A stretch of DNA of 52,712 nt from Lachnospiraceae bacterium (lineage in GTDB: Bacteria; Bacillota; Clostridia; Lachnospirales; Lachnospiraceae). The notes under the pieces were generated by a model that had not been told where the DNA came from, did not search any database, and saw nothing but the letters and a program-made list of their open reading frames with translations. Positions 17,327 to 25,291 of this stretch are shown here, one piece after another. Position numbers and translations under genes: made by a program. The DNA lies in contig JAILHT010000156.1 in the NCBI GenBank assembly GCA_024695665.1, forward strand, positions 1 through 52,712, in the 5' to 3' direction. How positions within the stretch are numbered: the stretch's first letter is position 1; each line of letters opens with the position of its first letter.

Positions 17327-18169
17327 ATGGCAAAGAAAACTATTATTACTGCAGCCGTAACAGGCGCATGGCCTAAAAAAGAAAACAACCCTAACGTACC
17401 TATGACACCTTCAGAGATCGCTGATGACGTTTACAGCGTATGGAAGGCAGGAGCAGCAGTTGCTCACCTTCACATGAGAGACGACGAAGGAAACGGAACA
17501 ATGAACACTGATAAGTTCGTTGAGACACTTGATCTTATAAAGACAAGATATCCGGATTGCGATATCGTCATCAACCTTACAACATCAGGAGATATCCACG
17601 CTGATGACGAAATCAGAGTTGCTCATGTAAAGAAACTTAAACCTGAGATGGCATCTTATGACTGCGGATCAATGAACTGGCTCAACAGCGGACTTTTCAT
17701 CAACAGCCCTAAGTTCCTTGAAGACTGCGGACTCCTTTTCCAGGAGCTCAATGTAAAACCTGAGATCGAAGCATTTGATCCTGGTATGATCGCTAACGCA
17801 GCTTATTACTTAAAGAAAGGTGTTCTTAAAGCACCACTTCACTTCCAGTTCTGTATGGGATGTGCAAACGGAATCACAGGATCTGTAAAGAACCTCGTAT
17901 TCATGAAAGAGACAATGGATTCTCTTTGCCCTGGATCAACATGGTCTACATTCGGTGTAGGACACTCAGCAATGGAGATAATGTACGCAGCAGTAGCACT
18001 TGGCGGACATCTTCGTGTCGGAATGGAAGACAACGTTATGTACTCTAAGGGAGTTCTTGCAGACAGCAACGCTCAGTTCGTAGAGAGAGCAGCAAGAGTT
18101 ATAAGAGAGTTTGGTAACGAGGTTGCAACACCTGATGAGGCTCGTGAGATCCTCGGACTTAAGAAATAA
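17327..18169 (+). CDS. Beta-keto acid cleavage enzyme (BKACE, DUF849)
   Basis: The 280 aa TIM-barrel protein is of the BKACE family, whose founding member Kce cleaves 3-keto-5-aminohexanoate. Members condense a beta-keto acid with acetyl-CoA to yield acetoacetate and a new acyl-CoA. Zinc ligands His47 and His49 are in AHLHMRDDEG; Glu235 lies in RVGMEDN, the usual active-site motif. Substrate class depends on a few pocket residues that cannot be typed by eye. It lies 11 nt after the dehydrogenase gene with AAGGAGA, so the pair probably oxidises and then cleaves one 3-hydroxyacid. Confidence 0.92.
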   Translation: MAKKTIITAAVTGAWPKKENNPNVPMTPSEIADDVYSVWKAGAAVAHLHMRDDEGNGTMNTDKFVETLDLIKTRYPDCDIVINLTTSGDIHADDEIRVAHVKKLKPEMASYDCGSMNWLNSGLFINSPKFLEDCGLLFQELNVKPEIEAFDPGMIANAAYYLKKGVLKAPLHFQFCMGCANGITGSVKNLVFMKETMDSLCPGSTWSTFGVGHSAMEIMYAAVALGGHLRVGMEDNVMYSKGVLADSNAQFVERAARVIREFGNEVATPDEAREILGLKK

Positions 18170-18247
18170 TTTAAGGGTAGTTATTTCAAGAGAAAAACGG
18201 AGAAAATAGAAAACATTTAACAGTACTATATAAAAAGTTTATTGACG

Positions 18248-18273
18248 AAATAACCGGGCAAGACCCGTTATTT
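18248..18273 (+). other. Intercistronic hairpin before the AtoE-type transporter gene
   Basis: AAATAAC(C)GGG pairs with CCCGTTATTT around CAAGA, one bulged base. No T-run follows on the plus strand, so it is more likely a stabilising or processing hairpin that sets expression of the transporter relative to the enzymes than a terminator. Confidence 0.5.
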
Positions 18274-18306
18274 AAAAAAATACCATAAGGGAGAGAGGTA
18301 ATATTT

Positions 18307-19686
18307 ATGTCAAACGAAGCAACACAGGACAAGGGCAACATTTTGTGGCGCCTGTCCAAAAAATTCCAGTTTGCTGCAGAGAGTATCATTCCTGATTCTT
18401 TCGTATTCTGTATCATTCTGGCATTCCTCGTATTTGTACTTGGAATCATAGCTTGCGGATCACCTATAGCAATGGTTCAGTCTTGGTACAACGGATTCTG
18501 GACACAGTCAACATTCGCGTTCCAGATGACAATCATGGTTGTTGTCTGCGCAGCATTCGCACAGGCACCGGTCATCAGAGGCGCTCTCGACAAGATCGCT
18601 TCAATCGGAAAGACACCTAGAGGAGCTATGGTAGTTCTTATGATCGTAGGATTCGTAGCATCCTTCATCAACTGGGCTTTCTGTACAATCATTTGTCCTA
18701 TTCTTGCAATGAGAATGGCAAAGAAGGTTAAAGGCCTTCATTTCCCAATGATGCTTGCCGCTGGATATTCAACAATGATCCTCGGACAGTGTATGGGACC
18801 TTCAGCATCTGTATACGCACTTGTAGCAGGTGAGGGACATTTCCTTGAGGATTCAATCGGTATCCTTCCACAGTCAATGACAACATACAACCCGATGAAC
18901 GTATGTCTTTGGATTATCATCGCAGTTGTAACTGTAATCCTTGCAGTACTTACTACACCTCCTGCACACGAGGTTGTAGAGTTCCACGGAACAATCGAAG
19001 ACGAGGATATCGTTGACGAGACATCAGAGAAGAAGACACCTGCAGACGTAATGAACAGCTCAAAGATTCTTATGTATGCTACAGGAATCCTCGGACTTGT
19101 ATACATCATTTACAGCTTTGTTACAAACGGAATCTTGAATTCACTCGGATTGAACTTCATCATTTTCCTTTTCATAACACTCAACTGTTTCGTATACAAC
19201 AGCCCAAGAAAGTTTATCACAGCTATCAGAAGTTCTATGTACCTTGCAACAGACGTTATGATCCAGTTCCCATTCTACGGAGCAATCATGCAGATGATGC
19301 AGGATTCAGGACTTGCTCAGATCGTTATTGACAGCCTTGCTTCAGTAGCATCTGCTCGTACAGTACCGATGATTACATACATTTCAGCATGTATCGTTAA
19401 CCTGTTCATTCCTTCACAGGGAGGACAGTGGGTTGTTCAGGGACCTATCATGGTACCGCTCGCTCAGAAGTTCGGACTTTACATTCCAAACATCATCAAC
19501 GCATTCTGCTATGGTGATGAGGCTACAAACTTGCTTCAGCCGTTGTACTTGATTCCTGCACTTGCAGTAGTTAACGTACCGCTCAAGAAAGTTTGGGGAT
19601 ACTGTGCATACATCTTCGTTGTATGGTTCATAATCACATGTATCGGACTTTACTGCTTACCACCACTCTTCACAATGTACGCATAA
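18307..19686 (+). CDS. AtoE-family short-chain fatty acid / hydroxyacid transporter
   Basis: The 459 aa protein has about ten membrane helices and the AtoE family motifs NWAFCTIICPILA and NLFIPSQGGQWVVQGPI. AtoE is the short-chain fatty acid carrier of the ato operon. It is the third gene of the sigma-54 operon, 137 nt after BKACE with a hairpin in between, and has its own GAGAGAGG ribosome site. It most likely imports the substrate of the two enzymes or exports the released short-chain acid. Codon use is the same strongly biased type as its two partners. Confidence 0.88.
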   Translation: MSNEATQDKGNILWRLSKKFQFAAESIIPDSFVFCIILAFLVFVLGIIACGSPIAMVQSWYNGFWTQSTFAFQMTIMVVVCAAFAQAPVIRGALDKIASIGKTPRGAMVVLMIVGFVASFINWAFCTIICPILAMRMAKKVKGLHFPMMLAAGYSTMILGQCMGPSASVYALVAGEGHFLEDSIGILPQSMTTYNPMNVCLWIIIAVVTVILAVLTTPPAHEVVEFHGTIEDEDIVDETSEKKTPADVMNSSKILMYATGILGLVYIIYSFVTNGILNSLGLNFIIFLFITLNCFVYNSPRKFITAIRSSMYLATDVMIQFPFYGAIMQMMQDSGLAQIVIDSLASVASARTVPMITYISACIVNLFIPSQGGQWVVQGPIMVPLAQKFGLYIPNIINAFCYGDEATNLLQPLYLIPALAVVNVPLKKVWGYCAYIFVVWFIITCIGLYCLPPLFTMYA

Positions 19687-19742
19687 AATACGCGACACAA
19701 ATGAGATACTAAAAGTACATGTGAAGGAAGGTAAAAATATTT

Positions 19743-19793
19743 GCTTGCTTAGACGGGACATGAATCGGCTTGCTTATGACGCGACCTGAATTT
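19743..19793 (+). repeat. Imperfect tandem repeat of about 25 bp
   Basis: GCTTGCTTA occurs at 19743-19751 and 19768-19776, each followed by a similar block (GACGGGACATGAA and TGACGCGACCTGAA). It lies in a 341-bp gene-free stretch (19687-20027) that also contains a GC-rich hairpin and an inverted repeat. The meaning is unknown. Confidence 0.6.
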
Positions 19794-19858
19794 TAAATAA
19801 AATTTGATTACGATTGACAGTTGTGAACAAATTAATGAGATTAACTTGAAGCTTGCAG

Positions 19859-19883
19859 CGGGGAAGAAAAAATGTCTTCCCCG
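19859..19883 (+). terminator. GC-rich hairpin downstream of the AtoE-type gene
   Basis: CGGGGAAGA at 19859-19867 pairs with TCTTCCCCG at 19875-19883 around AAAAATG. It is a strong stem but no T-run follows, so it may be a 3'-end processing site or weak terminator. Confidence 0.4.
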
Positions 19884-19961
19884 GGCAGACTTCATAAAAA
19901 TCGCTTCTTTTGAAAATCGGATATGAAAATTGAATATATCTTATTTTCAAAGAAAACGAAA

Positions 19962-20003
19962 CCGACTTTAAAACAAAAATACTTTTAATTGAAAGAAAGT
20001 CGG
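19962..20003 (+). other. Inverted repeat upstream of the small zinc-ribbon gene
   Basis: CCGACTTT at 19962-19969 and AAAGTCGG at 19996-20003 are perfect 8-bp arms around 26 AT-rich bases, ending 24 bp before the ATG at 20028. Could be an operator or leader hairpin; no more can be said. Confidence 0.35.
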
Positions 20004-20027
20004 CATATATTATAGGAGGAAACAATA

Positions 20028-20216
20028 ATGACCTGGGGACCTTGTATGTTTTATTATCATTGTCCGGAATGTGGGAAAAAATTCTCATATGAAGCGGGAA
20101 GAATGGAAGAGTTCGGCGACAAATTCGGAAAATGCCCAAAATGCAATGTCATGGGCGTATACGAAGGTGACGGAGCCAGAATGAAAAACGACAAAGATTA
20201 TGAGGAAGTCGACTGA
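20028..20216 (+). CDS. Small zinc-ribbon protein
   Basis: The 62 aa protein has a CPEC (12-15) and a CPKC (36-39) knuckle spaced as in a zinc ribbon, followed by an acidic end. The start has a perfect AGGAGG 8 nt upstream. It resembles short rubredoxin-like or hydrogenase-nickel-type zinc ribbons without further domains. Function unknown; it is followed after 36 nt by a small membrane protein gene and probably shares its transcript. Confidence 0.75.
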   Translation: MTWGPCMFYYHCPECGKKFSYEAGRMEEFGDKFGKCPKCNVMGVYEGDGARMKNDKDYEEVD

Positions 20217-20252
20217 TCCGATACCGCGTACAAACAATTGAAAGGGTAACAG

Positions 20253-20600
20253 ATGAATTCAAAAAAGAAAAAACCACAAGTAGTAGAACAGATGGATGAA
20301 GCGCAGATTGAAAATGAAAAGCGCGCCGATTTCAGAGCATCGTTAGTATTGTTTTATTTTGTATTATGCATTTTTATAACGGCTCTTGCGACAGACAAGC
20401 AGATGTTCACATACGGACAGCTTTCAATCATATATCTTCCGATGTTTTTTATCTTCATATACTGGCTTATGCAGCGTATGAACAATCCTGACGACAAACA
20501 CGGAAGAACGGGAAACATCATAGGAATAGCCCTTTGCATAGTCGTAATTGTTATGACTATAGTATGTTTTATAGCATCCATGTTGGGTGTTGTTCAATAA
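20253..20600 (+). CDS. Small hypothetical membrane protein with three helices
   Basis: The 115 aa protein has a charged cytoplasmic N-terminus (residues 1-28, Lys/Glu-rich) and three predicted membrane segments at about 30-48, 55-73 and 90-112. I do not recognise a family. The ribosome site AAAGGGTAA lies 7-15 nt before the ATG. A hairpin with a T-run follows the gene. Confidence 0.65.
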   Translation: MNSKKKKPQVVEQMDEAQIENEKRADFRASLVLFYFVLCIFITALATDKQMFTYGQLSIIYLPMFFIFIYWLMQRMNNPDDKHGRTGNIIGIALCIVVIVMTIVCFIASMLGVVQ

Positions 20601-20632
20601 GCAATCCACTAAAAACCTTATATAGATATTCA

Positions 20633-20687
20633 AAAAAGCAGACCATTTACTTTCTCCCTTTGCCATTTGACTACGGTCTGTTTTTTT
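20633..20687 (+). terminator. Probable terminator after the small membrane protein gene
   Basis: CAGACC at 20639-20644 pairs with GGTCTG at 20675-20680, with A-run before and T-run after (AAAAAA/TTTTTTT can extend the stem). The loop of 30 nt is longer than usual. Confidence 0.45.
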
Positions 20688-20710
20688 GATGACCGAAAAT
20701 ATTATCCGGA

Positions 20711-20739
20711 TTGTTAAAAAAACAAAGATATAGTATATT
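20711..20739 (+). promoter_or_regulatory. Probable sigma-70 promoter of the GH25 lysozyme gene
   Basis: TTGTTA at 20711-20716 and TATATT at 20734-20739, exactly 17 bp apart, about 40 bp upstream of the ATG at 20780. Confidence 0.55.
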
Positions 20740-20779
20740 TAAAACCTAAAACCGATTAGAAATATGAGGCGGATGTTAT

Positions 20780-21523
20780 ATGAAAAAAGCAAAACCGGTG
20801 ATCATCGCGATTGCCGTATTACTTGTATTGGCAGTGTCTTGCGTGTATGTGCTTGCCAAGAAAAAAATAATCTTTCTTAACACCTGGTTTGTGAATGAAG
20901 AAAACTATATATTCGGCGTTGATATCTCCTCGTATCAGGCAGATGTTGACATGGAAAAACTAAAGAGTCAGGGCGTTGAATTCGTATATATAAAAGCTTC
21001 GGAGGGAAGCTCACATGAGGATAGCAGATTTGCAGAGAACTGGGAGAATGCAAAGAGTGCCGATCTGCCTGCCGGGGCGTATCATTTTTTCTCATATGAC
21101 AGCTCGGGGATCACCCAGGCCGAAAACTTTATTGAGATTGTGGGAGAGGATCTTTCCGGAAGACTATTGCCGGCGGTTGATGTCGAATACTATGCCGACA
21201 AGGAGGAGAATCCGCCAGAGAAGGAAGCGGTTGTAAAGGAACTTCAGGCATTCATAGGAGCCGTTGAAGAAAAATACAATGTAAAACCGATCATTTATAC
21301 AAGACCGGATTTGTATGAGGATTATCTTGAGGGGAGCTTTGATGATTGCGAATACTGGATTTCAAGTATTTATTCGCCGATAAGCTGGAACTTTAGAGGC
21401 GACTGGTATATATGGCAGTACTTAAATCGCGGTGAACTGGAAGGTTACACCGGCGGAGAAAAATATATAGATCTGAATGTTATAAACAGGAAAAAAAGCT
21501 TAGAGGGCTTGTTTTGTGAATAA
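20780..21523 (+). CDS. Glycoside hydrolase family 25 lysozyme (muramidase), membrane-anchored or secreted
   Basis: The 247 aa protein starts with a Lys-rich cap and one hydrophobic helix (residues 7-26), either signal peptide or anchor. Residues 45-240 form a GH25 domain: GVDISSYQ with Asp48, YIKASEG, GAYHFFSY, and the catalytic DVEYY with Asp134 and Glu136. The end has WIWQYLN-like YIWQYLNRG typical of the family. GH25 enzymes cleave the beta-1,4 bond between N-acetylmuramic acid and N-acetylglucosamine in peptidoglycan. No cell-wall-binding repeats are present. The gene stands alone between its own promoter and terminator. Confidence 0.92.
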   Translation: MKKAKPVIIAIAVLLVLAVSCVYVLAKKKIIFLNTWFVNEENYIFGVDISSYQADVDMEKLKSQGVEFVYIKASEGSSHEDSRFAENWENAKSADLPAGAYHFFSYDSSGITQAENFIEIVGEDLSGRLLPAVDVEYYADKEENPPEKEAVVKELQAFIGAVEEKYNVKPIIYTRPDLYEDYLEGSFDDCEYWISSIYSPISWNFRGDWYIWQYLNRGELEGYTGGEKYIDLNVINRKKSLEGLFCE

Positions 21524-21552
21524 GACTGACAGAAATGTCGTCTTATTTTTTT
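21519..21552 (+). terminator. Rho-independent terminator of the GH25 gene
   Basis: AATAAGAC and GACA pair with TGTC and GTCTTATT around a GAAA tetraloop, with one bulged T, followed by a run of T. The stem starts inside the stop codon of the gene. Confidence 0.8.
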
Positions 21553-21579
21553 GACAGTTCACAATTCCTTCAAAATAAT
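21551..21579 (+). promoter_or_regulatory. Probable sigma-70 promoter of the secreted protein gene
   Basis: TTGACA at 21551-21556 begins at the tail of the GH25 terminator; AATAAT at 21574-21579 follows after 17 bp. The leader to the ATG at 21691 would be about 105 nt. Confidence 0.45.
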
Positions 21580-21690
21580 GACAAATCAAATACACAAAAA
21601 AAGAGTACTAATTATTTTTGTATAAAGAATGGGCGAAAAATATAATCAATTCAAAAAAATCTGCCGAAAACGATTATAGAAGGAGTGCAT

Positions 21691-23529
21691 ATGAGATTGA
21701 ATATAAAAGTCATTACAGCTTCATTACTGATTTTTATATCAGTTGTTTTTATTGCAAATATAACAGTACATGCAACTGAGCAGGAGGACGGATATACCGT
21801 GTCTTATGAGGCGAACGGAGGCAGCGGTCACATGGATGACGCTTCGACCAAAGACGGGATGATAACCTTGGATGCATGTGCATTTTCAAGGTGCGGTTAT
21901 GTTTTTAAGGGCTGGGCTACGAGTGAGAACGGCCTGGTGAAATATGAGGACGGCGCCGAGATAGACGTCGTGCGCGATACGGTACTCTATGCCATCTGGG
22001 AGAGGGAGGCACCGGTTATAACGGTGGAATCTTCAGATGCCGGCATATCCCTAACCTGGTCGATAGGTGACAATGCGACTTATGAGCTTTACAGAAAAGA
22101 TTACACAAATGATACGGATTGGGAAAAAATATATACAGGAACCGATGCTTCTTACATCGACAGTAACGTGAGTGAGGATACAGTCTATCTCTATAAAGTG
22201 CGATTTTACAACGGGACCGAGACAAGCGGATTTTCCGATGCAGTGCAGGTAAAGTGGCTCAAAACTCTGACCTGGAATGATGAGAGCATAGATGTCTCGG
22301 AACTTTACGCGGAAGAATTTGAGACAAATGAGGAAGTATATTTTACTGATATTACAACTGATTCGGTATATCTTCATTTCAATGAGGTTGTGGGAGCGAC
22401 CGGTTATGAGATATCTTTAAGCACCACGGAGGATTTTGCCGAAGTGACTGTGGTTGAGACTGAGGATACAGATTACATTGTGTCAGGGCTCTCAGAAAAT
22501 ACGACGTATTATTTTAGAATAAGATCGTTTTGTTTCACCGACAAAAACAGATTTTACAGCGGATACAGCGAGACAAGAGAATATACTACAACGGAGGAAA
22601 CGGACATAACGACAGTGGATTGCGACTATGCCATAGAGGCGGATGTATATCTGTCCGGAGAAGGAACCGGATACCACTCGAAGATTGTAATAGGAACAAG
22701 TGTGTCGGCGGTATCCTTCGGCATTCAGTTTGACGAAGGGGGAGTCGCTCCTTACACCGGAAAAACCGTGGCGCTCCTTGAAAATATCCACAGCAATGAC
22801 ACCGGTGGTCAGGAGTATCCGAGAATGGCACTTTTGGACCTGACAGAGGCGCACAAGCTTCTTTTGACATTGAATAATGACGGCACGGGAAGTGTATATA
22901 TAGACGGAACCCTGGTAGGAAGTTTTACAAATACCGAGGTTGTCTCCACCGGAGAACTTCACTTTTGGGTTGAAGGAGCCGCCAGATATAATGGGGATAC
23001 GGTCCACTCCGAGTTTCAGAATATAAAATACAGAATAGGCTCAAATATCTATGAGGATTTCACTGAAGACTCAAACATAATAGACGTCGAGGATAGAAAC
23101 AATGATATAATCTGTTCCGAGTCTGTGGAACAGTCGATGTATGAAGTGATTGAGGCCAACAAGGAATCCGAGGATGAAAATGACGATGAAGACTCAGAAG
23201 ATGACACTGATGACGACAGCGAAGAGTCCGAGGATGAAGATTCAGTAGATGACGATTCAGTAGATGACGATGAAAATGGCGAGGATTCGGAGGAAGAGTC
23301 CGAGGATGAGGAGACTTTTGAAGAAGAAATAGAAAGTGAGGAGACTTCGGACGAAGAGATCGCTACCGTCGAATCTTCGGTGGAACTTGCCGAGGGTGAA
23401 TATCTTACAATAAGGTTTGACGGAACCCTTTCAAATATAGTCTCAGACTGGGATTATGACTATGAGAGCGCATCTTCAATATATATGATGAGCAGGACAG
23501 CGACTGTGGAGCAGGAGACTGCGGAGTAA
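21691..23529 (+). CDS. Large secreted protein: InlB-type repeat, fibronectin-like domains, lectin-like domain, acidic tail
   Basis: The ATG at 21691 is preferred over the GTG at 21685 because AGGAG at 21681-21685 would overlap the latter. The 612 aa protein has a signal peptide (residues 1-29, ending VHATEQ), an InlB/Listeria-Bacteroides repeat (about 33-105, with GYVFKGWATSENG and LYAIWE), two fibronectin-III-like units (about 108-190 and 205-300), a concanavalin/LamG-like beta domain (about 308-455), then an extremely Asp/Glu/Ser-rich stretch of about 70 residues with DSVDDD repeats, and a short final hydrophilic domain. No LPXTG sorting motif is present. Probably extracellular and Ca2+- or sugar-binding; no catalytic residues were recognised. 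Confidence 0.8.
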   Translation: MRLNIKVITASLLIFISVVFIANITVHATEQEDGYTVSYEANGGSGHMDDASTKDGMITLDACAFSRCGYVFKGWATSENGLVKYEDGAEIDVVRDTVLYAIWEREAPVITVESSDAGISLTWSIGDNATYELYRKDYTNDTDWEKIYTGTDASYIDSNVSEDTVYLYKVRFYNGTETSGFSDAVQVKWLKTLTWNDESIDVSELYAEEFETNEEVYFTDITTDSVYLHFNEVVGATGYEISLSTTEDFAEVTVVETEDTDYIVSGLSENTTYYFRIRSFCFTDKNRFYSGYSETREYTTTEETDITTVDCDYAIEADVYLSGEGTGYHSKIVIGTSVSAVSFGIQFDEGGVAPYTGKTVALLENIHSNDTGGQEYPRMALLDLTEAHKLLLTLNNDGTGSVYIDGTLVGSFTNTEVVSTGELHFWVEGAARYNGDTVHSEFQNIKYRIGSNIYEDFTEDSNIIDVEDRNNDIICSESVEQSMYEVIEANKESEDENDDEDSEDDTDDDSEESEDEDSVDDDSVDDDENGEDSEEESEDEETFEEEIESEETSDEEIATVESSVELAEGEYLTIRFDGTLSNIVSDWDYDYESASSIYMMSRTATVEQETAE

Positions 23530-23591
23530 AAAATACTATAGTAAGAAATGATTTCTTTACAAATCATGAATGATATGTTATTTATGCTTTC

Positions 23592-24962
23592 ATGGGGAAA
23601 AATAATAAAAACGAAGAAAAACTTGAAATGACACCGTTTATGAAAAGCGCATTTAACACCATGGTTGAAGGACTGTTGTTCATTGACACGGCGGGGGTAG
23701 TGCTGTATGCGAATGAGGCGTATCTCAAATTTATCAGGATGACAAAGGAGGAACTTGTCGGAAAGCGACTGAGAGATGTCAGACCTCACGCGAAACTCCC
23801 TTCGGTAGTGGAGAGTGGACACAGGGTTTTACATGCACAGCGCCTCGAAGACCTTGATGAAGCATATTTTGTAAATATGTATCCGATATTTGAAGGTGGC
23901 AAAGTTGTCGGAGGTATATCGGTCATTACCTTTATGGACGAGGCACAGCGAACGAGGGTCGAACTCAACAATTTTGAGAACACACACAAGAATCTCATAA
24001 GAAAAATCAATCAGAGCGGAAATAAATACACTTTCGACTCAATTATTGCGGCAGACGAAAAGTCGATAGCCGTAAAAGAGTATGCAAAAAGGCTTGCCGA
24101 GAGCGATATGCCTATTCTTCTTATGGCTGAGAGCGGAACCGGAAAAGAGATGTACGCTCAGGCCATACACAATGCAAGCCCAAGAAAAAACGAGGTTTTT
24201 CTCGCCGTAAACTGCGCCGGATTTACAAAGGATATGCTGGACAGCGAGTTGTTTGGATATGTCGAAGGAGCGTTTACCGGAGCGAAAAAAGGCGGAAAGA
24301 TGGGACTTTTTGAAGCAGCACAGGGGGGAACAATCTTCCTTGATGAGATTGCCGAGATGGATGTCTCACTCCAGGCAAAACTGCTCAGAGTATTGCAGGA
24401 AAAAAAGATCCGCCCGATAGGAGCGGTGAAAGAGTTTGACGTGAATGTCAGGATAATATGCGCCTGCAATGTCGATTTAAAAAATAATGTAGAGGCAGGG
24501 CTTTTCAGAAAGGATCTTTATTACAGAATAAGCTCGTTTCCGGTTTCCATACCGCCGCTCAAAGAAAGGCGGGACGACATACCTGCGCTTGTCCGGGATA
24601 TTTTAGATAAACAGGGTGAGAAAGTCAGGCGAAGCTATGTTGTGACTGATGATGCGATGGAAGTTCTGGTCAACTATGACTGGCCGGGAAATGTCAGAGA
24701 ACTGAAAAACGTTGTCGAGTTTTCGGCTTATATGTGCAAAAATGCCACGGTCGATATGATGTCTCTCCCCGAACAGTTGAGAAACTATGAACGTGGCGAG
24801 AAGGAGACAAGGACGGCTTCGCTGGCAGAGCGGGTGGCGGAGTTTGAAAAAAGAGAGATAAGATCCGTTATCGAGAGATACGGTGATGACGTGGAGGGGA
24901 AAAAGAAAGCTGCAGCAGCTTTAAATATCTCACTTGCAACACTTTATAACAAAATAAAATAA
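23592..24962 (+). CDS. Sigma-54-dependent transcriptional activator (PAS-AAA+-Fis), probable regulator of the CitMHS/AtuA operon
   Basis: The 456 aa protein has a PAS domain (about 14-120), an AAA+ sigma-54 interaction domain with Walker A AESGTGKE, the GAFTGA loop and Walker B GGTIFLDEIAEM, and a C-terminal Fis-type HTH (KKKAAAALNISLATLYNKIK). The ribosome site before the 23592 ATG is poor; an internal ATG at 23640 is an alternative that would still keep the PAS domain. The gene ends in a terminator and faces downstream palindromes and a sigma-54 promoter, so the operon at 25292 is its likely target. It is a paralogue, not a close copy, of the activator at 14718. Confidence 0.92.
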   Translation: MGKNNKNEEKLEMTPFMKSAFNTMVEGLLFIDTAGVVLYANEAYLKFIRMTKEELVGKRLRDVRPHAKLPSVVESGHRVLHAQRLEDLDEAYFVNMYPIFEGGKVVGGISVITFMDEAQRTRVELNNFENTHKNLIRKINQSGNKYTFDSIIAADEKSIAVKEYAKRLAESDMPILLMAESGTGKEMYAQAIHNASPRKNEVFLAVNCAGFTKDMLDSELFGYVEGAFTGAKKGGKMGLFEAAQGGTIFLDEIAEMDVSLQAKLLRVLQEKKIRPIGAVKEFDVNVRIICACNVDLKNNVEAGLFRKDLYYRISSFPVSIPPLKERRDDIPALVRDILDKQGEKVRRSYVVTDDAMEVLVNYDWPGNVRELKNVVEFSAYMCKNATVDMMSLPEQLRNYERGEKETRTASLAERVAEFEKREIRSVIERYGDDVEGKKKAAAALNISLATLYNKIK

Positions 24963-24973
24963 AAAATGAAATG

Positions 24974-25007
24974 AAAGCACAGTGTAAAAAACATTGTGCT
25001 TTTTTTG
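24974..25007 (+). terminator. Rho-independent terminator of the second activator gene
   Basis: AAAGCACAGTG pairs with CATTGTGCTTT (one G-U) around TAAAAAA, followed by a T-run. It isolates the activator from the operon downstream. Confidence 0.82.
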
Positions 25008-25016
25008 GGGTAAAAA

Positions 25017-25142
25017 TTCTAAAAACTTAAAAACCGTTTCTAAAATATTAGAATAACTATAAAACCTTTACTGACAATTATTTCCTGCATTGATATTCAA
25101 ATGTAATAAGAAAAAAATAAAATATTTCTAAAAAATTAGAAA
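25017..25142. promoter_or_regulatory. Repeated palindrome, probable upstream activator sites
   Basis: The dyad TTTCTAA-N4-TTAGAA(A/T) occurs at 25037-25054 and, with perfect 7-bp arms, at 25125-25142. A degenerate copy TTCTAA-N4-TTAAAA is at 25017-25032, its centre 21 bp (two helical turns) from the next. They lie 75-200 bp upstream of the sigma-54 promoter. The region is AT-rich, so chance plays some part, but repetition of one dyad argues for protein binding. Confidence 0.55.
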
Positions 25143-25217
25143 TGCATAAATGACGTGTAGGAAAGTGGAAGGTGAGTTTTTCCCGTAAAATAAGGCTTTT
25201 TTTACTTTGTCAAAAAA

Positions 25218-25234
25218 TTGGCACGCCATTTGCA
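25218..25234 (+). promoter_or_regulatory. Sigma-54 (-24/-12) promoter of the CitMHS/AtuA operon
   Basis: TTGGCACG at 25218-25225, 4 bp, TTGCA at 25230-25234: full consensus and identical in both core boxes to the promoter at 16290. The leader before the ATG at 25292 would be about 45 nt. Confidence 0.92.
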
Positions 25235-25291
25235 TTATATATTTATGTCAGCAGAAAAAAGACAAATAAATAGGCAAAGGAGAGTTAAAAC

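Noticed and set aside
23160-23400. CRISPR or minisatellite in the repetitive acidic coding stretch
   Set aside because: Repeats are short, degenerate and in frame with a Ser/Asp/Glu protein; they reflect amino acid composition.
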